Part shown: in pieces, positions 1 through 13,800 of the stretch
Layout of the letters: every line of letters begins with the position of its first letter
How positions within the stretch are numbered: position 1 is the first letter of the stretch
Assembly: GCA_019843655.1 (NCBI GenBank)
Contig: JACDQD010000006.1
Coordinates: forward strand, 22,462,246-22,526,245
Source of the DNA: Lethocerus indicus
Lineage: Eukaryota > Arthropoda > Insecta > Hemiptera > Belostomatidae
Direction of reading: 5' to 3'
Length of the DNA stretch: 64,000 nucleotides
Translations under genes and position numbers: made by a program
The notes under the pieces: generated by a model
Told to the model about the DNA's origin: nothing
Database searches by the model: none
What the model saw: only the letters and a program-made list of their open reading frames with translations

Positions 1-17
1 GGTGTTGCCAAAAAGAC

Positions 18-97
18 TTAACCAACAAGCTCTGAGAAAGTCTGGTCGAGATCGTCGCAGATGTATTTGTATTTCTCCTTCTCGTGAACCAACTCGT
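18..97 (-). CDS. Tm1: Tm1 terminal exon 9c ([20 protein letters not shown])
   Basis: After CTTGCAG| the exon reads [20 protein letters not shown] then SELVG and TAA. It is one codon shorter than 9a and 9b because the final Tyr is missing. This is the classical muscle-like C-terminus. Its 3' UTR runs off the left edge of the window. Confidence 0.93.
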
Positions 98-3000
98 CTG
101 CAAGGTCACGACAAAAAAATTAAAACAAAAATGTCAGTGTCCAATAAAAGAATCAAATAATGAACTTAATAAAACTGTATTCACGGAAGTGCCCATTTGG
201 AGAGTATACATTTCTTTTATATGTATATACATACATGAACAGGTAAATTAAGTCTCCTTAACCTGTTCCCTGATGCTGCTGGTTCAAGTAATTTATCAGC
301 TATTTAATATTATAGATTTTTTTTATTCTACCTCTTGTACCAAACATTTGAAGATACAAAAACCTAAACACCAAAAGTATGGATGGTGTTGATTTCCCAA
401 AAAGATTCGTTGATTGTCAACCATGTGTTAAAAGTTTTAGACTTTCAAAAAAGCTTATAAACATATATTCTAGAGTGCATATTTTCTATCAAATGACTAC
501 TTACAGAACAAACTACAACTATGGTGAAATTTCTACATGCTAAAGTTCTTTTCAAACATTCATGTTCCAAGAAAGAGAACTGAAATTACAATGGAGGAAC
601 TACATAAAAGTACTCAAGTTACAACACATATACAACAATTTACCTTGTCACAACTAATGAAAATTTTAAGAGAACAGTTTATGGAAATGAGCTTAATAAA
701 AAAAGAAAAAGAAATATGTATATATGCTAAACTAAGGAGTTGAAAAAATATGGAAAATAAAAAGAAAATTGGTCCGGTGGCAGTTTTTATTGATCACTTT
801 AATTTATAATAATAAAAATATAATAAAATAATTATAATGATCTTAAAGGAACCTACTACGACACTGTACAAATACAGGTAATTGAAAAAAAAAATATATA
901 TAATGAAGGGATGACCGTATGCTTCCAAATGTGCATAAAAATCAATGAAACACCTATATGACCTAGATATTATAAGTGTTATATTAATAATAATATATAA
1001 GAAGATAAGAAAGTTAAACTAACTAAATAAATTTAACAGAAAGAGGGATTAACAATTGTTAACATATATTTCATGATTTTCGAATATTAAAATTTAACAC
1101 TGTACATCATTTATTCTTAAGATAGAAATAATTAGTTTGGGCACCAATTTATATATTTAATAAGTACATACATACGTACTTCAAATGAATGTAATTCCAT
1201 TCATAAGCAATATTTTTATGTATATGGAAAGGAAGATCCATATTTATAATTTGCAAATATACAAATGACCAGAACATATGTTCTTCAATAACACCTTTCA
1301 ATTTAATAAATAAACAAAGCTATATAAGCTTATGTTAGTTATTTAATATAGCACATTATAAACAACAGCCATAACTATGCAAAATATAAATTATTCAGCA
1401 TAAATAATATGCCAATTTAATTTCAAAGAATAATTTAAAATTTCCTACACAAGTGGCAGTGAGTGATGAAAGTAAATATTGAAACGGACAGAAGATTACA
1501 ATATTCAGCTATTTTGCACATAGTATACAAGAAGCTGCGGTGAAAAAATAAAATAACAGTAAATCAAATGAAAAGTTAATTTTTAATTTTGTGCACGGGA
1601 GACACAAATGTAATGAAGAAAATAAATAAAGCAACTAAGTGATCGCGTACTGATGGCACACACACGCAAGTTTTATAAATGTTTTTGCAAGGGTAAAAAG
1701 TATTAGTAGCCATATAATTCTACAAAGGCCAAATCCAAGCCATCGCCAATGTCCCTGTACTTCTCCTTCTCGATGACCAATTCATCTGTAAAGATAAAGT
1801 AAAGTAAAAATAAATGATAAAAGAAAGGATAGCATAAGGAGAAAAAAATAGTGATGCCCTCAGAGAAAAGTTAATAAATTAAAAATAAAGAAATCACATC
1901 TTTGGGAGGATGATAGAAAATGAACTTTACAAAGAAAGATTCTGAAACCTCTGAGAACACTACTAGGAAAAAAGATGATTGAATTTGTCCAATGGGAGCT
2001 AAAAATCAGCTTACTGTCTAAAAATAAGTATAAAACAAGTATGTTTTCATAAACAATAAAAAACTACAGTTTCATTTTATAAATCATTTGGCTGTTGATG
2101 AAATGTTAACTTCAAGTGTTGAAAAGTGATATATATTAATGTCAAGTATGTTTTGTATGGATTATTATTTTAATGTTATTATGTCTACTTTACTTAGTCA
2201 AACAATCCTTCCTGGATTTGTGGGTTGATCCCATTTGAATTGACTTTCTTTTTATGCACACCAAAAAAAATCACATTTCCATTCACAGACATATCTTTCA
2301 AGATACTTTTCATTTTCCTCCATTATTCTGTTAATGGTAGGAAATGATTAATTAAAAAACAATTTCAATCTTTCTTGCAAAATCGGAAAGAAAGGAAATA
2401 AGATATAGATCAGAATAGAATTTAAAATTTATTCAGAACTATCAATTATTGATGAAAGCCCCCCCCCCCAATGATTTTAAAATTTCAGCACCCATTTGTC
2501 AAAAACATACTATAATTTTATTAAAAACAAGGTCTGTACTTTACTCCAAAAACAAAAAATATCAGATAGCACCATATGAATAACAAAGATATTTTTTAAT
2601 ATTTAAAGATTAATACTTAATCTGGGGATTATATTCTTCAAAAATAAACTTTATAACTCCCATCAAACAATTTAACCAAGAAAAATAAAAACAAAAATAA
2701 TAAAAAAACTAATTAAAATAGAAAAAAGAAAGGATAGCATAGGGAACATGCAAAGCCCAACACCAATATAATTTATCCTGAAGTGTGAAATATTATTGTA
2801 TTAAATATATGTATTTGAAATAAGTTAATTTTCCCAATTAATATAAAATAAGTGAGGTTATCATGTGTACGTAATCCTTCCAGTGCCTAATAATATAACT
2901 GATATTGAAAGAGCATTTATGGCACTAGAGTACAAATGATTAAAATGACCGTATTGTAAATTTAAATTTAGTAGACTATAATTGAAGCTGAATTATTTTT

Positions 3001-6000
3001 ATTTTAATGATTCAGCACAAGGTTCAATGTGCCTCTTTTCAAGCAAATTAATAAGAAGAATGTTATTTTTTCTTTTTAAGCATGTTATAGTAAAATTAAC
3101 TCAAGATCCTTGTACACCAAAAAATAATATTTTTAAATCAATACAATATAATATTGAACACTTAGTTTTCAAGATGTAATAATTGAAATGGCGAATGACT
3201 GTGCTGATTTAGACTGATGTTACAGTAAACAACATTATTTAAATATTATTTAACAATCATAAAAGAAAATAAGATCAAAAAAATCAATTTTTAAAGTTGT
3301 AATAAATTATCCTTTAATAATGAAAACATTGTACCGCACATGATCAGCAGCATAACTAAAGTAATGTAATTAAGAAGATGAATAGTTTAAATTATAATAA
3401 TTCTATTTAATCGAGTTCCCCAAAAATAATAATGAAGTGAAAATGCAGTATGAAAAATAGCGTAGGAATAACAAAGAATAAACAGAGAATGAAAATGTAA
3501 AAATAAATAAATAAAAATTAAAATATCTGTATATTGGTGCATTGAAATCGAACCTTGAGTGCAGAGCTAGTGAAATAGGGAGTGTATGGTTTTTTTTCGT
3601 AGCAAGGATAAATCAAGAGACACTGGTGTTGGATTGGTTAAGGGATAGGGGGAAGTGAATGTTTACATGTTCTGTATGTCATGCAGTGTCGCCTCCATCT
3701 CTTCCTGCAGTAGCTTGTTCTTCTCCTTCTCTGTCACTAGGTCATCTGCACACCAAATAAAACACAAAACACACAAATAACACTACATGCAGAACACCGA
3801 TCAGCCATAACTAAAGAAAAATATATTGTATTATGAATTTGTTGAAAATAAATAAATAAAAATTAAGCTGTGTGGAGAGAACTAGCCAGCATTCCTGAAA
3901 ACTATTATCCTTCTTACTACAGCTCCTGTTTTTATTTTTAACTAAAAGTAAATTTATTAAAATGGAATTAAATTTTTATTAAATATATTTGTAACTAATA
4001 TACCAAATATAATGTATTTATTTGTTCTGGAGAATTAATTTCTTAAGAACATAAAAATGTATACTTATAGAACAATAAATACAGTGAAAAAAGTTTATAC
4101 ACAATAAGTTGCAATAAACTGTTCTACATTGTTTTTATTATTTTTTAAAAATGAAGTTAACAATATTTAACAGATATCAGAATTATGAATAGCCATTTAA
4201 TTGTTTGATGATATTTGATTATAATTTGGAAAAAACATGGATTCAGGATAACTGGATCATTCACCTCCCACAATGACATATAAATAATAAATGGAAACAA
4301 ACAGCCTTCATAGCAAATTTTGTTTAAAAGTTATAAAAAGCTACAAAATTAATTCAAAACAGTAAAAAACACTGCTCTGATTAGTGAAAAAACTTAAAAC
4401 TACACTCCAAACAACACTACTAAAAAAAACATTTATATGCAATGATTGTATTAATACAGCAATCCACGAAAAAATACATATATAAAAGTAAAATGAATTT
4501 GTGCTATGATCTACTTACTATAAGAGTGGTAGATATATGTATACTCAATAGTTGATATGAAACATTATAACAAAATTTAACTACATAATTTAATCATGCT
4601 CATTCAGTATATATGCTACAATACAAAATATTGCCTAAAGCTTATGGGGTTTAGAATTACTTTAATATATTTATCAAAAGCTGAAGAATGTCTATGGTGC
4701 ATTTAAAATAGATTATTCTCTTTAGAAAACAAAAATTTAAGTAAAAGTTAAAGGAATGATTTACCTAATTTTACCATTTTAATAGTACTGTTCTGAATAT
4801 CTGTAGATATGTTTCATTTAAATTATGCACCACCTTGAAAATATTCTTAAAAGTGTAGAAAGGACTGAAAGACTCACCCTCAAGCCTGTCAACCTCCTTC
4901 TGCAGCTTCTGCACTGAACGCTCAGCAAACTCAGCTCGGGCTTCAGCCTATATTTTTATATAAAATATAATCAGTAACAAAAGTTAACATACAATGATAC
5001 AATATAAATTATGATTCATTTAGATAACAATTTAAGATTATGCCCAATCATTTAGTACATGTAAAATAAATTACATATGAAATGACTAAATTTAAGATAA
5101 ATTATTTATAATTTAAAGAACCAAATTTAATAAAACTCTAAATATATGGCATAAATAAGCTGTACAATAAAATTGTAGTATAAAAAATGAACAAAGAAGT
5201 TGGAGACATATCAAATGAGTTAATAAAATAAAAAGATAATCTACGAAATAATAGTAGTAACATTACATTTTATTATGAAGTAGGCAAAGAAATTAATTTA
5301 ATCTCAAATATAGAAATTAGCTTCCCAGTAGATCCCACCACGAATAGGATCTTGGGGTAGGTACAACAGTCAAACTTTCAGTCAAAAGTGAGCCTATGAC
5401 CTCTGGCTCAAGAAACAAGTGCTAACACTAGCACTCTTCATGCTTCATTTGTGGAAACAGTATCAGTTACGAACATTCAAAAATACATGCAAATAATTAA
5501 ACTTATTGGTTAAAAAGTATTAGTTGTTTGATAACCAAAGCTATTAAAGATCTGCAAGTTTAAAAGATATGAATGTAAATAATTTCCGTACTACAAAACT
5601 GGAAATGAAAAGATGTTCAGGCCAGTCCACAATAATCTGTAGAATATTTTAGAAATGACCAGTACAATAAACTGTCCTTTAAAATATTAACAATTCAATG
5701 CAGTTACCATTTTCAGTTTAAATGCTAAAGAGAGATATGTTTGTCTTCTTAGTAATTTTGAAAGATAGTTGTGCAAATATCATACTTATCATATAATTTA
5801 CAAATTATTATTTTAAAGAATTCCAACATGTCTTTTTACTCTTGAATTAAGAAGACAGAGTTTATTACCTCTTTCAACTGTCCAGATAATGCCTTAACTT
5901 GTTCCTCAAATGATTCTTCTCTTTGAGTCGCCTGAATTAACATTGATTTAGGGTTAATAGTGGTTAATTAACACAATCAAAAACAAGTTAACTTTAAAAC

Positions 6001-7750
6001 AAATCACAAATACATATTGTTATAGAAAACCTGTTAAAGGAAAGAAACACAGTTCAGCAGTATGAATTGATATCACTATTTTCACGAGCCAAAAAATACA
6101 AATATTTATGTAACAAATTAATCTTTTGCTTCTGCATAAATCTTCTATATTCAAAAGGTTCAGAATTGTTTTCAACAATATCAGATCATACTGAAACTCT
6201 AAAGGACAATAAAAAGAGAACTGTTAGAGAGGAACTGGCAGATAAAGGGGTCACACGGTAGTGGTACCTCCTTTAGCCGATTATTCAAAGTCTTAATCTG
6301 GTTCTTGTATTCCTCCTCACGCTGGTTGGCCTGTAGGACAAATTTCCACATTATATATGCACAAAACAAACCGGATAGAATAGAATAAAATATAACTGAT
6401 AATTAAACATACAATATCAAGTAATATTTTTTAATGTTTACTGTTGACATTAAGAATTAGTTTTACTATCCACATTTACATAACACGAACTTGGAATACA
6501 CATACTTTTCTGTGTACTGTACATGTAAATATTTACGTTATTCATCAGCATTTGCAAAATGTTCCCAGGCTTACTGGGTACATTCATGTTTGTATTTATG
6601 TGACAAGTAAAGGCTAATCATTCCACCTACATTAATATAATGAGTCAGTTACATATTTTACTTTTTTAAAACCTATTAATGTTTTTATTAAAACTGTAAT
6701 GTCAACTGGAAAGAACATTTTAAAGCAAACCATTTACTGGTGGAGTACTATATTTTTTAGTTGAAAATATTCAACTATTACATAAATCAAAATGACTGAC
6801 AGAAAGTAAAACCCAATAAAAAACAGAATGATCAATCTAGTAAGGATGTATTTAAGACCAACTTAAAACATACTACAGTAAAATAAATCTGTGATACTAA
6901 TATTTTAATTGTGTAGAAATGAAACAATAAAATATATAATGTCAGTAAGGTTAATATATGAAGTTTTTTTACCTTTTCTTCTGAGACCTCAAGTGATTTC
7001 AAGTTGTTGCCTACAACACGCAGTTCTTCCTCAAGTTCTACAATTTTCCTGTACAAAATTGTAATTTATCAACAATCAATATATTCAGTAATCACCACAA
7101 AAACTAATATAAAAACAAAAGAAGAAAGTGTTTAATTTAACAATTTCTTTAGAAGTGAATATGTGATTAAAGTTTATTTGAATTTGTTCAATTAGAAATG
7201 ACACTGATTGAAGTATAAAATTCACTATTTCATACATAATATAATTATTTGAGACATAATTTGTTATGAAAGGTATAGAAAAGTATTCTAGGTTGTGCAA
7301 ATAAGCAAAAATGATCATTCCAGCAATAACTACTTAAGATTATTTGCAGTGCCAAAGCCATAAGAAGCAGTGTAACTCACAAATCACTATGATCAGCTCT
7401 TTCTTCAGTTCGTTCCAAGTCTTGTTCCATCATAACCAGCTTTCGTGCAACCTGTCATCCAGTCAAACCCATGCAGTTATAATATTAACAGCATAACAAA
7501 TTGGGATGAGCACTAGTATATTATAATAGGCACATGGTATTCAGGAGGTAGGAGCAGGAATGTAGAATGCACATTATCTAATACAAATTAGATATACTGT
7601 TTCTACAATTTAAGACATCACTGGATTAAAGATGTTACAACAGGCATCATGTGTTTTGATTTTAAAAAAGGCAGATTAAAATGTTGAAAAGGGGTTTATT
7701 ATAAGCTGTATGAATGTGTATACCTTATATATAAATATATATATACACAC

Positions 7751-7803
<53 letters not shown>

Positions 7804-10800
7804 ACAAAAATTAACATGCTTCATAAATATATTAATAAATTAGAAAAAATGTGCATCAACCAACATAGCATAAATAATAATATGGTGAAATCAACAATAA
7901 ATACATGTTATTAAAGTATATACTAGAGGAAAAATTAAAGAAAATACTAATAATATAAATTAACATTTAACACTAAATCATATTTCCTTGAAAATTACCA
8001 CAGTTGTTAATATTGTTAACTAAATTAAAATTAGTAACTCAAAACAATATTGCAGAAGCAAACTGAAGCAAGGCAGTGTTTATTTGTTCATGAGTACAGC
8101 AGCTGGCATTCCTGAAATTACAAATAATATTTAAAAAAGCGTGCTTACGATTCACCACTCTCAGCACGCTCTTCGGCTCTTTCCAAGTCGGCTTCCACCA
8201 TTGCCAACTTACGGGCCACCTAACCGAACCCCAAATAAGAATTTAGTTAAAAGAAAAAGTTATAATTTTAAAACTAAGTCCATAATTTATCTCAATGTTT
8301 GGAAATAATTAATGGGATGATATGTTATCAAAGAAATTTGTTGGAATAATATAATAAAACAGCAAGTGTGAAATGCACATGATGCATATGATATACAATT
8401 CTCTGGGCATGCTTAAAACACATGCAATATACAAATTACATAAATTTATAACAGACATAATTTAAAGCAACATATCATTCCACTAATCTGTATACAATAT
8501 TTTTCAATGATCCATGCAAATGTTTATAAAGATAGCTGGTAATAAATTACCTTTCAACTAAATAAAAAAAAAGGAATAAGATTTATGAGAATCACAAATG
8601 TTACACACAATTAAAATATTTAAATGGATTAATTTCACACTAATTTAAATTAAACAAAGAGGTTAATTCAAAAATTTCAATTAGAATGCAATTTCTTTGG
8701 CGATTTGAAGTGATGAACTCAATATTGTAAGGTATTTTAATTAAAACTAAAAATAAAAACAAGTAAATGATATATATACACAAACACCTAAATTTATAAT
8801 AATGGACCAAAATCAAATTGGAAACATTTTTATTTAAATACAATTACAAAAGGAACCAACCAAATTAAATAACTGGAATTTATTAGATTTTTGGTTATTT
8901 TCTTTTAAAAAATGTGATCATTTTTCTACTTATAACAGTACTATAGTGGTGTCAGTAAATATTTGAAACCAATGATGCCGAAAATTATGTTTCAAACTAG
9001 AAGTTGATTGACTTATTTCATTCCAATATTTCACTATCTCAATAACAATTAATATCAGATATCCAAGATTACAATAAAGAACAAAAATACGAGTATTAAT
9101 GAGTAAGTGAGTGTGCAAGTAATTTATAACATGAGAAAAGAAGCCGAACATACATTTTTATAAACCTTCAAGTGAAATTAGATTTGCAATGTAGTAAACA
9201 TATAAAATCCCTCTAATAAATAGAATGAGTTTAAAATTACCTCAAAAAGTATACTTTTTGGCTTTAATTTCATATTTATACATCAAATATTTAGTCATGG
9301 ACACTCATAATAATGATTTGTAAAAAAATAAAATATGTCACTACTAAGGTCAAACACAATAACAAGAATTAATAAGAAATAATTTAAATTATTAACGAAT
9401 CCATTTCATTTAAACACATAGAAATATATTTTGAACTGGAAGTATAATTTAACTTAAAAAAAATGAAAAATCCTCCATAAATTAACATTAGAAAAACAAC
9501 AATAAGCCACTATACAAAATTCTTTTAGACTTCATAGTAATTATTGATTTAAACATATTAAAAACATAACAAATAAGTAAAATATTACCAATATTTTAAA
9601 ATGGTAAAGTATTACCATTGGTATAAATTGAAATCTTAGCTCATCTATTTTACAGCCAATAGGGAACAATATTTTTTTTTAAATAACAATTATAATTGTG
9701 TCATAATAATGTATGCTGAGAGACCACAAAGAGATTATATCACATATAAATGAGGTAATTTGTGCCAAAATGACAAATATTACCTTAAGGCATGATTCTT
9801 TTATAATAATATTTCTTTATAGTGACACTCATTAAGTTATATTACATAAAATTCAATTTATGTAGCTGTGAGTAAGCAGTATGATAAAATCAGAAAACAT
9901 AGTATTAGAGATGATCTAAGTACATAGCAGAATACAGATTGTTGAGTTTGAAATAACATTTAAAACTGAATATAAGTCACAAAAATAATTATAAACACTA
10001 ACTATTTTTGGTATTTATTATATTTCAGTCTTGTATATTATATAATTATATAAGATAATGTCTGCTATGTGAAGAAATTATTTAAAGTGCTGAATAATAA
10101 AAATATATGTGCGAAATGAAATAAATAATATTTTATGACCCTAAATCAATTTTTAAAAATGTGTAATATAATACCAGAATAACACTACAGCAAAGTGACA
10201 AAGAACTGTAAGTATTAAAGCAGCTGAAAATTTTTCAAGAATGAATTACAATCTGAACTAAAAACAAATTTTGTTAGGAAAACTGAGCAGAGATAATCAA
10301 ACAAATGAAAAATAATAATTCTTCATATATGTAATTTTTGATGTACCATGGTCACTCACTGCACGTTATTCCCTGCCAAACCCCCCCCCCTCACCCCACA
10401 TATTCACACACTTCACTTTTAAGGCACCATTGAAAACCACTCATTGTCTGAACTAGTTGAATAACTGGCGACACTGTAGGGAAAGAACAAATGTTATTCG
10501 TACATCCACAGCCACACTAAAAAATAAATTTCATTCATGCAAACTTTCTATTCTAAAAAAATTCATCAAGCAAACTCAGACTGAACTGTATTAAAAGTGT
10601 TAGAAATATTGACACTATTTGTGGAGGAGAATTCTCATCACCTCATCATATTTCTTATCGGCCTCTTCCGCAAGGAAACGGGCCTCCTTCAGTTGGTTCT
10701 CAAGAGCGTCCATACGCTCCTCATCAGCCAAGCTACGGTTCTCAAGAACCTTGCGTTGCCTGGCCAAATATATATTTACATATTAATTTATGCTAATTAA

Positions 10801-13800
10801 ACATGAGAAACATTAATTATTCTAATAAAAAAAAAATAATTTACACCTATTCCGCCAGTAAAAACAGTCCAATGCCACCTTTATTATAGTTTTTATCTGA
10901 TGATTTTGCTGAAAGAAAATGAATTCCTTTATGAAAAAGTTGGTTAACAAGTATCAAATCAACCCTTACAGACAAAATAATCAAAACGAATTATCAATCA
11001 ATGACAGTGCCATTTTTTACAAATTTTGGCAGTCGAATATGAAACAGACTTCAATTTTAAACACCTGTCAGAATGTAACTGTTCAATACATTCCAATTAT
11101 TCATGTGTGTCCCAAGTTTGCAATGTCATGTTAAATAAAGTATTTAATCACATTGCTCCTGAAATACAAGTATAATAACAATGGTGATTTGATACTTTTT
11201 TCAAGTGTCCATAAGTATAGACTCACCTCTTCATATTTCTTGTCAGATTCTTCAGCAATAAGTTTGGCTTGTGCCAACTGTGCCTCCAGAAGGCTAACTC
11301 TATCATCTTCCATGTTGCTTCTATTCTCCAGGGCTTTCCGTATCCTTTACATACATATCACACATATTTCGGGTTAGTCATGCACACAAAAAAACCAAAC
11401 AGCATTAAAAAAATAAAACAAAACAAAACAAAGGATGCTACGTTTAAAATGACCAAGAATTATTAAAAAAACTTTTTTAAAAATCTTGAATTCAAACATC
11501 AGCAGGATAACAAAGTTTAGGATTCTCAATTCCTACTGGAATCGGGTTATTTACAATAAGTTATACTACACAATTAAATTTTACCTAGAGCAACATATTT
11601 TGGACTGCCTTATAAATACTAAAAGATATTAAATTATTTTATTTATATAAAATGCTGCACACAATAAGCATGCGATATCAAGAAATGAACAAGTAACTTT
11701 CTAGGAACAGTCCCAAAATCAACAAACTAGAACTCGCTATCTTTAAATACAAGTTTCATTTTTGTCATGTATAATTATATTGAATGAATGCCCTTCTTAA
11801 CTTATCCATAAAGCCAACATGAATAAATTCAACAGATGAATTTATTATATCAAAAGTAATTAGTCATAAGTAAACATCTCCAGACTCAATTTTATGTGCT
11901 CCACCCACCCAGTGTAATATCTCTTCAAAGACAATAATTCTACTGATTAACAGTTATGATGAAAGCTCTTCAGAGTTATCCATTATCTTTTTTATAATAA
12001 CCAACGATAATAAGAAATGAGTACAAGTTACAAGTTAAATCACAACATACTTATTTATCTTCATTATAAGCTCTGATACAATTTTAATAGCACTAAAATA
12101 TATAGTCCTTGTTCTCTGGATTAACAAATTATTTATAAATTCAAAATTATTAGTAATGATGATATAAATGTTGCTTCCAATTTACTTTATATCATAATGA
12201 AAAATTTTATGAGACAATATTTGTTTTATGTACACAGTTGTAATTTACCAGCTAGATAAATAAATTCATATGATTAAATAAATCATACATAAAACGAGAA
12301 CTACTTTTTAAAAAATAAATATCCTTGAAACTTCTTAACACTTTCTAAGGTAGTGACATGTGATCAACAAAAGAACAACTTGTACATCTAATTGGTTCTC
12401 TTTACTAACAAGATCTGGTGAAAAAACCTGAAAATAAATTTCTATCTGTGATATTTTAACTGAAATTCAGTTTTTAACAGTAGATATTAAATTAGGAATC
12501 ACTCAAACATATAAATACTAAAACTCGAGATTTTGTTTAAGATGATAGCACTTAGTATCTTATCACATATTTTATCAGCAATTCAGACATCTTCTCCTTC
12601 AATATAAATCTTTCAGTACAAAAGATTCCAAATATATCAGTGAGTATTTTGAGGTGGAATTAGAAAATGGAGAGCAATAACTGAGTAATAAGTCCTTAAT
12701 ATTACCTCTCTATTCACCTCTACATTTTGAAATAGGCTGGACAAAAAAAATCAAGATCTAACATTCAAATTATTACAGTGTTAATTATTCAAATTCTTTA
12801 GTAAAATCAGATACAAAATAAAAGCAAGTGTTAACAAAAAATATATTAGTTAAAAATATAAAATGTTTCACAAATCAATTTACTAACCTTAAAATAGACC
12901 CAGCAGAAGAATGAAATATTGAAACATTCTCCTTTTAAGTAAGTCTATTAATAACTAATCAAGATATGTTAAATAGAGAATTCATTTTCTTTTTTTTTGT
13001 TCTTTCATGCTGTAACATGAAACTAATACGACACACTTAATTAATTTATGTAAAGAAAAAACACTGGCATGATAAATTTCATCTTGTTTTAAAAGAAATT
13101 AAATATATATATTAAACAACATAATATGATTTGATAAAAATTGATTGAAAAATTATAGGGTACAAAAATAATTCAATTACCGTATAAAGGAGTGGTCTTT
13201 AAAGTCAAATTAATGTGTTGCTCTTGAAAAATTATAATATTGTAGAAATAAAATATAAAAATATATTATAATTATTCTGAATACATACGTTTATTTGTAG
13301 TGTGGCAGTGGACTGTTACCACAAATATTACAAAAATTTCATTTCATAAAAAACATTGATTTTTCCAAGCATTAATACAAAACTCTATCTTCATGGGTGA
13401 ATCATGAAAAATATTACAGAAATAAATAGAACTAATAAGCATTGATTGTACTAATTTAATAATGTAATTTTTATTGGATTGTTTGATATGGGACTTAATT
13501 TGTGTCTAGCTATAGGGGCACAATAGGATAATATTAGTACAACCAGCTATAGAAAATTAGTTGAAATCTGTATGCCACCCAGTTTACGGTAATCTCACTT
13601 ACTGTTACAATTACAAATATATAAATTATTTTCCATAAAATTTTTTATGGGAATTTGTAAAACCCTTGCATTCAACATAGCATACCGTTCAGATTCATCA
13701 GCCGCTTGAGAAGCTTCAGCGAGTTTGGCAGTAGCAGTTGCCAAACGTTCCTCAGACCTTTCTAAATCTTCCTCCAAAAGTTGGATACGCCTATTAAGAG

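Larger units (their letters stand above)
98..4877. other. Tm1 3' introns and UTRs
   Basis: Apart from terminal exons 9a and 9b, this is AT-rich sequence with almost no CpG. A run of ten or so C lies near 2460. I looked for a further ELVxEKEK-type terminal exon and saw none. Confidence 0.6.

Noticed and set aside
2281..2345. Possible fourth Tm1 terminal exon near a CTTTTCATTTTCCTCC stretch
   Set aside because: The reverse complement does not give the ELVxEKEKY pattern and no acceptor with the right phase was found.
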